From an uncultured Arthrobacter sp. (GTDB lineage: Bacteria; Actinomycetota; Actinomycetes; Actinomycetales; Micrococcaceae), in contig NZ_CANLXP010000005.1 of the NCBI RefSeq assembly GCF_947495145.1, positions 117,673 through 181,672 of the forward strand: a stretch of 64,000 nucleotides of DNA. Reading direction: 5' to 3'. The position numbers were made by a program, and so were the translations under genes. The notes beneath the pieces are model-generated. The model did no database searches. It was not told where the DNA came from and saw nothing but the letters and a program-made list of their open reading frames with translations. Positions 9,286-17,524 of this stretch are shown here, piece after piece; position 1 is the stretch's first letter; every line of letters begins with the position of its first letter.

Positions 9286-10044
9286 TTAGGCGAAGTAGAC
9301 GCCGATTCGATTGCCGTCGATCTCCTCGATGCGGATGTCGATGTCATACACCTCGCGCAGCAGCGGCGTGTGCATCAGCTCTGCCGGCGTGCCCTGATGT
9401 ATCACGGCGCCGTCACGCATTGCGATGATTGCGTCCGAGTAGCAGGAGGCGAAGTTGATGTCGTGGATGACCAGCACCACGGTCTTGCCGAGGTCTTCGA
9501 CCGTGCGCCTGAGCATCCGCATCAGGTCCACCGCGTGCTTCATGTCGAGGTTGTTCAGTGGCTCGTCCAAGAAGATGTAGTCGGTGTCCTGAGCCAGCAC
9601 CATGGCAATGAACGCGCGCTGCCGCTGTCCACCGGAGAGCTCGTCGACAAACCGATCCGCCATCGAGCCCAGGTCGAGATAGTCCAGCGCACGCTCAATG
9701 TGGGCGCGGTCCGCGGTGGTGGGCCTGCCCTGGTTGTGCGGGAAACGCCCGAAACCCACCAGGTCGCGGACGGTGAGCCGGACGGTGAGCTGATTGTCCT
9801 GCCGCAGGATTGCCATCTTCCGCGCGAGGGTGTTGCTCGCCGTCGTACTGACGTCCATGCCTTCTATCACCACCGAACCGCTGTCCATCGGCAGCAGCCT
9901 GCTCATCATCGACAACAGCGTGGACTTGCCCGCGCCGTTGGGGCCGATGATCGAGGTGATGCCGCCCTGGCGGATGGCAGCGGTGACGGAGTCGACGACG
10001 GTCTCGGAGCCGTACGCCTTGGTTACGCCGGTCAGCTGGATCAC
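9286..10044 (-). CDS. Iron-siderophore ABC transporter ATP-binding protein
   Basis: GTG start (VIQLTGVTKAYGSE); Walker A GPNGAGKST, signature LSGGQRQRAFIAM, Walker B DYIFLDEPLNNLD; 4-nt overlap with upstream permease. Confidence 0.93.
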   Translation of the reverse strand: MIQLTGVTKAYGSETVVDSVTAAIRQGGITSIIGPNGAGKSTLLSMMSRLLPMDSGSVVIEGMDVSTTASNTLARKMAILRQDNQLTVRLTVRDLVGFGRFPHNQGRPTTADRAHIERALDYLDLGSMADRFVDELSGGQRQRAFIAMVLAQDTDYIFLDEPLNNLDMKHAVDLMRMLRRTVEDLGKTVVLVIHDINFASCYSDAIIAMRDGAVIHQGTPAELMHTPLLREVYDIDIRIEEIDGNRIGVYFA

Positions 10045-11048
10045 TTGATCGAACCTTTCAGGAGCAGGGCGATGAAAACGATCCCGCCAACGAACTCGAT
10101 GACAATGCTGAGGGCCGTATCGAATCCGAAGACCCGCTCCAGGACAAGTTGGCCCCCGAGGAGCGCGATGGCGCCCAGCAGTACGGCGATCGGCAAGACA
10201 TAGGCGTGCCGGAACACTGCGGAAAGCTGGTACGCCATCGAGGCCACCAGTAGGCCGAAGAACGTGATCGGGCCAACCAGGGCGGTGGAGACAGCCACCA
10301 GGACCGAGCAGATAACCAATACCTGGGTGACTGTGCTCTTGTGGTTTATCCCCAGGCTGAGGGAGGTTTCGCGCCCGAGCGCAAGGACATCGAACTGGTT
10401 CCTGATCCGCCAGCCGGCGGCACTCGCGGCGAGAATAGCCACCGTTGAAATTCCGAGCAGCGAGGAGTCCACATTGTTGAAGCTCGCGAAGAACAGGTCC
10501 TGCAGCACCACGAACTCGCTCGGATCGATGAGCCTCTGCAGCAGCGAGGAGATTCCGCGGAACAACGTGCCGAAAATGATCCCGACCAGCAGGACCAGGT
10601 GCAGGGACTTCCCGCCGCCGATGAAGAGCCAGCGGTAGAGAACCCACGAGAAGCCCACCATCAGCGTTACTTCCATGAGGAACCGGGTCCCCGCGCCCAT
10701 GGTGAGCAGGGCCTGGGTGCCGATGGCGAACGCAAGGAACGTCTGGAGGAGGATGTAGAGCGCGTCGAATCCCATAATCGACGGCGTGAGGATCCGGTTT
10801 CCGGTGACCGTCTGGAACAGTACCGTGGAGATTCCGACGGCGTATGCCACCAGCAGCATCGACGCCACCTTGTTGGCGCGTAGCGGGAGCACGTACGCCA
10901 GATTTCCCGAGAGGCCGATGGTTAGAAAGGTGACGGTCAGCGCGGCCGTGAGGAGACTGAGTACCAGGATCCAGGTGCGGGGGCTGAGGCTCCCGGTCGG
11001 CCGCCGTCGTCGTACTGTCAGCGCAGGTGGGAGTGCGTCAGGCGACAC
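10041..11048 (-). CDS. FecCD-type iron chelate ABC permease (YclO-like)
   Basis: Polytopic, VGPITFFGLLVASMAYQLSAVFRHAYVLPIAVLLGAIALLGGQLVLERVFG. Confidence 0.9.
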   Translation of the reverse strand: MSPDALPPALTVRRRRPTGSLSPRTWILVLSLLTAALTVTFLTIGLSGNLAYVLPLRANKVASMLLVAYAVGISTVLFQTVTGNRILTPSIMGFDALYILLQTFLAFAIGTQALLTMGAGTRFLMEVTLMVGFSWVLYRWLFIGGGKSLHLVLLVGIIFGTLFRGISSLLQRLIDPSEFVVLQDLFFASFNNVDSSLLGISTVAILAASAAGWRIRNQFDVLALGRETSLSLGINHKSTVTQVLVICSVLVAVSTALVGPITFFGLLVASMAYQLSAVFRHAYVLPIAVLLGAIALLGGQLVLERVFGFDTALSIVIEFVGGIVFIALLLKGSIK

Positions 11049-12060
11049 GGCGGCGGCTCCTCAGCAGGAGATAGAGGAAGCCGGCGGCTCCGACAACGGA
11101 CAGGACGGTTCCAACCGGGATCTCATAGGGGAAGCGGATCAGGCGGCCAAGAATGTCGCACAGCAGCACCAGCCCCGCACCGAGCAGCGCAACCCAGGGA
11201 ACAGCCCGGCGTACGTTGTCCCCGATCAGGATCGAGACCAGGTTGGGCACCACGAGGCCGAGAAACGGTACTGCACCGACAGTCACCACGACGACGGCGC
11301 TGATCAGGGAGACGATGACAAGTCCCAGGCTCATCACCGCTCGGTAGTTCAGGCCGAGATTCGTCGTGAATTCGCTTCCCATCCCGGCCACGGTGAAGCG
11401 GTCGGCGGCGAAGTACCCGACGGCCGTGAGCGCACCGACCAGCCAGAGGAACTCGTACCGGCCAGCGATGACACCGGAAAAATCGCCCACCATCCAGCTG
11501 TTCAGGCTCTGCAGCAGGTCGAACCGGTAGGCGAAGAAGGTGGTCACTGCGCCGATGATCCCACCCAGCATGATTCCGACCAGCGGAACAATCAGCGTGT
11601 TGCGGAGGGGAACCCGCCGCAGCACCGCCAGGAAGAGTGCCGTGCCGGCGACGGCGAACAGGGCTGCCACGCCCATCTTGGCCAGCAGGGGAGCAGCCGG
11701 CACCAGCAGCGTGACCACGAGGATGCCGAGCATCGCCGACTCCACTGTTCCGACGGTGGAGGATTCGACGAATTTGTTGCGCGCCATGAGCTGCAGAATG
11801 AGCCCGGCGACGCCCACCGCCATACCTGTCAGGAGGATGGCCAGCGTCCGGGGAATGCGGCTGACGAGCATGATGCGCCCGGCCGTGCCGTCATCCGAAT
11901 CGGAGAACAACGCGGCCAGCGACACGTCGCTGACCCCGATGAACAGGCTGACAACAGAAAGCACGACGACGGCGACGGTCGCCAGTACAGCGGGGAACGC
12001 TGGGAACCGGCGGCGCGCCGTCGTCGTCCGGGCATCTGCCGGTGCTGTTGCTGTGATCAC
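11038..12060 (-). CDS. FecCD-type iron chelate ABC permease (YclN-like)
   Basis: SRIPRTLAILLTGMAVGVAGLILQLMARNKFVESSTVGTVESAMLGI; GAVPFLGLVVPNLVSILIGDNVRRAVPWVALLGAGLVLLCDILGRLI. Confidence 0.92.
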   Translation of the reverse strand: MITATAPADARTTTARRRFPAFPAVLATVAVVVLSVVSLFIGVSDVSLAALFSDSDDGTAGRIMLVSRIPRTLAILLTGMAVGVAGLILQLMARNKFVESSTVGTVESAMLGILVVTLLVPAAPLLAKMGVAALFAVAGTALFLAVLRRVPLRNTLIVPLVGIMLGGIIGAVTTFFAYRFDLLQSLNSWMVGDFSGVIAGRYEFLWLVGALTAVGYFAADRFTVAGMGSEFTTNLGLNYRAVMSLGLVIVSLISAVVVVTVGAVPFLGLVVPNLVSILIGDNVRRAVPWVALLGAGLVLLCDILGRLIRFPYEIPVGTVLSVVGAAGFLYLLLRSRRRVA

Positions 12061-12072
12061 GGGATTCTCCGT

Positions 12073-12098
12073 GCCGGTCGCCTCGAGAGGCGACCGGC
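12073..12098 (-). other. Intercistronic stem-loop between SBP and first permease gene
   Basis: gccggtcgcct-cgag-aggcgaccggc, 11-bp perfect stem. Confidence 0.75.
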
Positions 12099-12104
12099 GA
12101 ATGG

Positions 12105-13055
12105 TCAGCTGGTCAGGGCGTCGTTGACGGAGCTGATCATGGCCTCGACGTTGGACAGGCCGTAGCCCACGAGGTACCAGCTCGCGGCGTCGAGGTACGC
12201 GATGTTGTCTTCGGAGGCAGCGTTGGTGCCGTTGACGAGCTCGTTATCCAGTACGGCTGAGGCGGCGTCTCCGGACTCGCCGATCGCCGAGTCGCGATCG
12301 ATCACGAACAGGTGGTCGGGATTGGTCTCTGCGATGAATTCGAAGGAAATGGACTGGCCGTGTGTTCCGTCCTCCGTCACTTCGGCGGCAGGTTCCACGC
12401 CGAGGACGTCGTGAATCAGGCCGAACCGGGAGCCGGCGCCGTAAGCAGTCAGCTCACCGCCGCTGGTCAGAACAATCAGGCCCGTTCCGGCATCGGCGGC
12501 GTTCGCCTGCGTGTCGGCAATGGTGGCGTCGATTGCCGTAAGACGCTCGGTTACGTCGTCTTCCTTCTCAAAGATCCGGCCCAGTGTGGTGCTGACTTCC
12601 TTGAAGCTCTCGATGGGTGCTGCCTGGTCAACGCTCAGGTCGATGGTGGGAGCAATCTCGCTGAGCTCGTCGTAGTAGTCGGCCGTGCGGCCGGAAATGA
12701 TGATCAGGTCGGGTGCGCCGGCGGCAATGGCCTCGAAATCGGGTTCCTTGACTGACCCGATCTTCGTGTAGTCGTCGGACTCGTAGGCGTCGAGGGCCTC
12801 AGGCAGGTTTCCCTGCGGCACGCCGGAGACGGCAACGCCGAGGTTATCCAGGGAGTCGAGTACCCCGAGATCGAAGGTGAAAACATTCTGCGGGTTGGCG
12901 GGGACGTCGGTGGTTCCCTGTGCGTGCTCCACGGGCAGGGTGGTCGCGGATCCTGCTTCCTCATTGCCGGCATCTGCGGTGCCGCCGCACGCCGTCAGGG
13001 TGAGGGCCGATGCCGACAATGCGGCGACCACGCTGATTCTTACGGAATTTTTCAC
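12105..13055 (-). CDS. Siderophore-binding lipoprotein (YclQ-like)
   Basis: GTG start VKNSVRISVVAALSASALTLTACGG lipobox; PVEHAQGTTDVPANPQNVFTFDLGVLDSLDNLGV, PDLIIISGRTADYYDELSEIAPTIDLSVD. Confidence 0.92.
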   Translation of the reverse strand: MKNSVRISVVAALSASALTLTACGGTADAGNEEAGSATTLPVEHAQGTTDVPANPQNVFTFDLGVLDSLDNLGVAVSGVPQGNLPEALDAYESDDYTKIGSVKEPDFEAIAAGAPDLIIISGRTADYYDELSEIAPTIDLSVDQAAPIESFKEVSTTLGRIFEKEDDVTERLTAIDATIADTQANAADAGTGLIVLTSGGELTAYGAGSRFGLIHDVLGVEPAAEVTEDGTHGQSISFEFIAETNPDHLFVIDRDSAIGESGDAASAVLDNELVNGTNAASEDNIAYLDAASWYLVGYGLSNVEAMISSVNDALTS

Positions 13056-13118
13056 GTTCGAGACTCCAGGGTGAGAAGGAAGGAATGTCAGCAGCAGCTT
13101 CAGTCGCGCCACCATAAG

Positions 13119-13137
13119 TAAGGTATGGCTTACCTTA
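13119..13137 (-). promoter_or_regulatory. DtxR/IdeR iron-box
   Basis: TAAGGTATGGCTTACCTTA, a good match to TTAGGTTAGSCTAACCTAA with intact dyad, just upstream of the siderophore operon. Confidence 0.8.
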
Positions 13138-13199
13138 CGAGAGTTCCAATTACTCGAACGTGTTCTATCTCACGTTGATTTCGGCCTCGGTTGCGGGTA

Positions 13200-14513
13200 T
13201 CAGGTGGACGGGACGCCGGGAATCCGGTTCTCCCGGAAGGCGTCAACGAAGAGGGAGTGGTCATTTCGAACCGTGCGGGCGTAATCCAACGAAAACTCAA
13301 GGATGTCCTCGACGAACTCGTTCCGACGACCTTCGGTCACCTGCATGATGGCCCGCTCGGTCTGGAAGTTCACCAGGTCCTGGTCGCTGTCCTCATCTGA
13401 CGCGCAGTGCACCTTGGCGGTGGCTCGTCCGAGGTCCACGAGCACCGGCTCGATCTCGTCCGGCTCCGTGAGGTTGTCCCAGCGAAGATCCGCCTTATAG
13501 GGAGAGAGTTCATCCACCACGAACCCGACGCCGTCAACGGTTGTGTAGCCGAGGAAGGTGTCGGTGTGTACCTGGAGGGCGCGCTGGCTGATGACGGTAC
13601 GGTGCCCGTCATGCTCGAAGTACGAGCGAACTCGATCGTCCGTGACGATGCGGCTCGGTGCGGCGACGTTGCCCTGTTTCATTGAGATGATGATGTCGTT
13701 TTCCAGGGCTTCGTTGTAACCCTCAATGAGCACGTTGTAGGCGGGCAGCCCCGCGCTGCCGATGCCGAAGCCGGTGCTGCCGACGATGTCCTTCACGTTG
13801 TAAAAGATTTCGCGGGCCGAGCGCTTGTCTTCGGGGATGGTGCCGAGGTAGTCCTCGAATGCCTTCGCCACCATGGCGTACTCTGCGTCATCCAGCCGAC
13901 GCGTCTTGCTGTTGTCCTGGAAGTGGCGTTCGTGGTCCTCCACGAACGTCATCGCATCGAGCAGGTCGGTGCGCCGGGACGCGCGCGCTGCGAGCAGCAC
14001 AGCATGGATGGTTCCCGATGTGTTGCCGAGGTGGAGCGCGAAGTCATCCTGGCCGGCGTCGTCATAATGCTTTACGTGGTCCAGATACGCGGACAGGTAC
14101 GTGCGGGCCAGGGAGCGCACCGCTTCCTCGGGAAGCGCCTTCTGCCAGCACATCAGTGCCAGCGAGGTGGTGAACCGCCGCAGGTCCCAGGAGAAGTGCC
14201 CGAGGTAAGCCTCATCGAAGTCGTTGATGTCGAAGGTGAGCTGGCCCGTACTGCTCATATAGGTGCCGAAGTTCTCCGCGTGGAGGTCACCGTGGATCCA
14301 TACCCGGCTGGTGTTGTCATCCGCCCAGTTGTCGGTCATCTCCTTCATGTCTGCGTAGAAGAGGCAGGCGCTGCCGCGGTAGAACGCGAATGGATCGGCC
14401 GCCATCTTTCGGAACTTGGTCCGGAATCCGTGCGGATCCGCTTCCATGAGGGGCTTGAATGCCTCGACGAGGGTGTCGGCGATGAGCGACTCGCGGGCGT
14501 TGTTTTCAACCAT
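13200..14513 (-). CDS. DUF2252 family protein
   Basis: FRTKFRKMAADPFAFYRGSACLFYADM, WIHGDLHAENFGTYMSSTGQLTFDINDFDEAYLGHFSWDLRR. Confidence 0.9.
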   Translation of the reverse strand: MVENNARESLIADTLVEAFKPLMEADPHGFRTKFRKMAADPFAFYRGSACLFYADMKEMTDNWADDNTSRVWIHGDLHAENFGTYMSSTGQLTFDINDFDEAYLGHFSWDLRRFTTSLALMCWQKALPEEAVRSLARTYLSAYLDHVKHYDDAGQDDFALHLGNTSGTIHAVLLAARASRRTDLLDAMTFVEDHERHFQDNSKTRRLDDAEYAMVAKAFEDYLGTIPEDKRSAREIFYNVKDIVGSTGFGIGSAGLPAYNVLIEGYNEALENDIIISMKQGNVAAPSRIVTDDRVRSYFEHDGHRTVISQRALQVHTDTFLGYTTVDGVGFVVDELSPYKADLRWDNLTEPDEIEPVLVDLGRATAKVHCASDEDSDQDLVNFQTERAIMQVTEGRRNEFVEDILEFSLDYARTVRNDHSLFVDAFRENRIPGVPST

Positions 14514-14566
14514 TTCGCCAGTCTAGGGGTGTGCCCTGACAGTGGAGCAAGGCGTAAGCTCGAACC

Positions 14567-15397
14567 ATGATCACCACGGCGAGCCTTGACGCGCGCCCCC
14601 GGGTACTTCCGGTCGTCGCCGCCGCGCTGGTGTCGGCGTCCGGTTTCCTCATCTTCGCGCTTGAGCAGAGGGTTCCCGGCTATCTGGTCCTTGCCGCGGC
14701 GCTGACAACCGCCTACTTCACCGGCAAAGCGCAGCATGGCAAGAGCCTTTTCCGGGATTTGCTGCTGCTGGCCATCGGCCTCGTCATCATCAGCGCCGTC
14801 CCCATCACTACCGACATCAGCTTCAGCCACATGACCATCATGGGCACGGCGATGATCCTGGCTGTAGCGGTGCCCTACCTGTTGTCCCGGTTCGTGTTCA
14901 AGGACCATGCGATCCGCTTCCCGGTCCTCACCGGCCAGAAATGGAACCGGACTGAGCGCTGGTACCTCCTGGCCGTCGTCGTCATCGGGTACCTGCTGCT
15001 GCCGGTGTACATGATTCCAACCGGTGTCTACGAGAACTGGCCCGCGGCCTCGGACGCGGGAACCATTGCGCGATTGTTCCTGGGCACCAACGTCCTGGGC
15101 ATCTGGGATGAGCTGTTCTTCATCTGCACCGCGTTCACCCTGCTGCGCCGCCACCTGCCCGACTGGCAGGCCAACCTCCTGCAGGCCGTGCTGTTCACGT
15201 CTTTCCTGTGGGAGTTGGGCTTCCACTCCTGGGGACCGTTCCTCATCTACCCCTTCGCGCTGATCCAGGCCTGGATCTTCTCGAAGACCAAGTCGCTGAG
15301 CTACATCGTGAGCGTGCACCTGTTGTTCGACTTCGTGCTCTTCCTGGTGCTGCTGCACGCCCACAACCGTGAGTGGTTCGCGATCTTCCTCTACTAG
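14567..15397 (+). CDS. CPBP-type intramembrane protein (atypical: GIWDELFF in place of EExxxR)
   Basis: Polytopic; LGTNVLGIWDELFFICTAFTLLRRHLPDWQANLLQAVLFTSFLWELGF and HLLFDFVLF motifs. Confidence 0.7.
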   Translation: MITTASLDARPRVLPVVAAALVSASGFLIFALEQRVPGYLVLAAALTTAYFTGKAQHGKSLFRDLLLLAIGLVIISAVPITTDISFSHMTIMGTAMILAVAVPYLLSRFVFKDHAIRFPVLTGQKWNRTERWYLLAVVVIGYLLLPVYMIPTGVYENWPAASDAGTIARLFLGTNVLGIWDELFFICTAFTLLRRHLPDWQANLLQAVLFTSFLWELGFHSWGPFLIYPFALIQAWIFSKTKSLSYIVSVHLLFDFVLFLVLLHAHNREWFAIFLY

Positions 15398-15400
15398 CCG

Positions 15401-15427
15401 TCACCAGTCCTCACCAGTCCTCACCAG
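15401..15427. repeat. Short tandem repeat, 10-bp unit x 2.7 (tcaccagtcc)
   Basis: tcaccagtcctcaccagtcctcaccag downstream of the CPBP stop codon. Confidence 0.9.
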
Positions 15428-15477
15428 GTGGAAGCGGAATTGGACTGACCCCCGGGGCCCTCTGAGACGGTAGGGGG

Positions 15478-16674
15478 ATGGATTTCCTTGAGGCGATTAC
15501 CCCGTTCCTGGCCGCTGCAGCAGCAGTGCTGGCCGCCGTCGTACTGGGGTGGGTCCTCCGCCGCCTGGCTGCCCGCGCACTGCGAAAAGTACCCCAGGTT
15601 CACGAGGTCACCCGGAAGGCACGCGGTCCGTTGCAGGCGGTACTCGCGGTCCTCGGCATACGCATAGCACTCGGTGCCACAGCTCGGGACGCTGCGTGGT
15701 TCCCGCCCGTTGATTATGTGCTGGTGCTGGCGCTCATTGTGTCCCTTGCCTGGCTGCTCGTGGCGGTGCTCTCCATTGTGGAAACGGTGGTGCTACGCCA
15801 CTACGAGAGTTCGAGCCGTGACAACCGTCGTGCCCGGCGGCTCAAGACGCAGATCATGCTGGCCCGGCGGGTTGCTGTTGCGGTAGTCATTACTCTCGCG
15901 CTGGCCAGCGTGCTGTTGACCATTGATGAAGTGCGCGCGCTCGGCGCAGGAATCCTGGCGTCCGCCGGCCTTATCTCCATCGTCGCCGGCCTCGCCGTCC
16001 AGAGCTCGTTAAGCAACGTCTTCGCCGGTGTGCAGCTTGCCTTCACCGACGCCATCCGGGTGGACGACGTGGTCCTCGTCGAAGGGGAAATGGGAACGAT
16101 CGAGGAGATCACCATGACCTACGTGGTAGTCCAGTCCTGGGATGAACGCCGCCTGATCCTTCCCTCCACCTACTTCACCTCCACCCCGTTTGAGAACTGG
16201 ACGCGCCGCCGTTCCGAGCTGCTTGGAACAGTTGAGCTGGACCTCGACTGGCGCGTGCCGATCGAGAGCATGCGCATTCGGCTGCGGGAGATCCTCGACG
16301 CTTCCGAGCTGTGGGACAGCCGCACCGGAACACTGCAGATCACCAAGGCGACCGACGGCATGGTGCGTGCGCGGATCCTGGTCAGCGCTGCAGACAGCGG
16401 AGCGCTGTGGGACCTGCAATGCCTGGTCCGCGAGCAGATGGTCGGGTTCATCCAGAGCCGGTTCCCCGAGGCACTGCCGCGCCAGCGCTGGGAGGCGGTG
16501 CCGCTGTCGTCGGCTGCGCCGGCCGTCATCCCTGCAGAGAACGACGACGCCGGCCACCAGCCGCGCGACGGGCGCCTTTTCACCGGCTCCCCGGAGGCGG
16601 AGCGGCGCGGTGCGGACTTCAGGGGACCCGGCGACGACGCGCTCAATGAGCGGGAGTCGCGCACCGTTTCGTAA
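15478..16674 (+). CDS. MscS family mechanosensitive ion channel
   Basis: ALGAGILASAGLISIVAGLAVQSSLSNVFAGVQLAFTDAIRVDDVVLVEGEMGTIEEITMTYVVVQSWDERRLILP. Confidence 0.92.
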   Translation: MDFLEAITPFLAAAAAVLAAVVLGWVLRRLAARALRKVPQVHEVTRKARGPLQAVLAVLGIRIALGATARDAAWFPPVDYVLVLALIVSLAWLLVAVLSIVETVVLRHYESSSRDNRRARRLKTQIMLARRVAVAVVITLALASVLLTIDEVRALGAGILASAGLISIVAGLAVQSSLSNVFAGVQLAFTDAIRVDDVVLVEGEMGTIEEITMTYVVVQSWDERRLILPSTYFTSTPFENWTRRRSELLGTVELDLDWRVPIESMRIRLREILDASELWDSRTGTLQITKATDGMVRARILVSAADSGALWDLQCLVREQMVGFIQSRFPEALPRQRWEAVPLSSAAPAVIPAENDDAGHQPRDGRLFTGSPEAERRGADFRGPGDDALNERESRTVS

Positions 16675-16730
16675 GGTAACCCGTGTGATGTGGGATACAT
16701 TTGCTTCTGGCAGCCTACGAGGGGAGGGTG

Positions 16731-17117
16731 ATGAACGCATCGGAGTCTGGCCGACGTTTTGTCCTTACCCGCGAGAACGGTTATGTCCGCGTGGAGTGGA
16801 ACGCAGCTGTCACGGTTCGCGAGCGGGACGCACTGGATCTGGTCCAGCGGCTCGATGAAGTGAACCCGGGCCGTTGCGATCCGATGCTTGTCATCCTAAA
16901 CGCGATGGTCTCGGTGGATGCCGCCGGGCAAACAGTCTTCGCGGACCGTTTGAATGTGGCCGCTCTTGCTCTGGTGGGACCGTCAGCTGTGGACCGGATG
17001 ATCGCGACCTTCTTCGACGGTGTTCACCGTCCGCGTTACCCCACGCGCCATTTCCGGCAGCCCGACGAGGCGCTTGACTGGCTGCTGACGCCGGGGCACG
17101 ACATACCTGAAACATAA
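16731..17117 (+). CDS. STAS/SpoIIAA-like hypothetical protein
   Basis: MNASESGRRFVLTRENGYVRVEWNAAVTVRERDALDLVQRLDEV...; gggagg SD; resembles the following ORF. Confidence 0.65.
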   Translation: MNASESGRRFVLTRENGYVRVEWNAAVTVRERDALDLVQRLDEVNPGRCDPMLVILNAMVSVDAAGQTVFADRLNVAALALVGPSAVDRMIATFFDGVHRPRYPTRHFRQPDEALDWLLTPGHDIPET

Positions 17118-17136
17118 ACGCTGGGGGAAAAGAAGA

Positions 17137-17508
17137 ATGGCACCGACATCCGATGATCCGCGCTTCAAGCTGGTGGACGAAGGCGACTTCCTGCGACTGC
17201 GCTGGGAGCCCGGGATCGTCATGGAATTGAAGGACGTGCAGGCGAGCATTTCCGCCGTCGAGTCAGTATCGCCGTCGTGTAAACGGCCGCTGCTCGTGCA
17301 CATGGACCTCGTTGACGGAATCAGCGCGCCGGCCCGGGATGTCCTGCTGAAGGACACCTGCTCCAGCCGTACGGCGGTCCTCGGTAAGGATGAGGTTGCG
17401 CGGGTCATGACTGCTTTCAACTATCGTGCCGCAACGCCGAGTGAGTACTTCACTGATGAATGCCGGGCTATTGAATGGCTCACAGAGCTGGACGCTGACG
17501 CATCCTGA
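17137..17508 (+). CDS. STAS/SpoIIAA-like hypothetical protein, probable paralogue of the upstream gene
   Basis: DPRFKLVDEGDFLRLRWEPGIVMELKDVQASISAVESV... same layout and C-terminal ...EYFTDECRAIEWL vs ...RHFRQPDEALDWL. Confidence 0.65.
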   Translation: MAPTSDDPRFKLVDEGDFLRLRWEPGIVMELKDVQASISAVESVSPSCKRPLLVHMDLVDGISAPARDVLLKDTCSSRTAVLGKDEVARVMTAFNYRAATPSEYFTDECRAIEWLTELDADAS

Positions 17509-17524
17509 CCCGCTCGATGGTGCT

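Noticed and set aside
8752-10203. 483-aa + strand ORF, and similarly 7759..8706 and 10786..12165
   Set aside because: Antisense shadows of well-recognised minus-strand genes (oxidoreductase, ABC ATPase, FecCD permeases). Their translations are Arg/His/Gly-rich, typical of high-GC spurious frames.
14345-15364. 339-aa minus-strand ORF opposite the CPBP-like gene
   Set aside because: Q/E/H-rich antisense frame with no recognisable domain; both overlapped genes have good family support.
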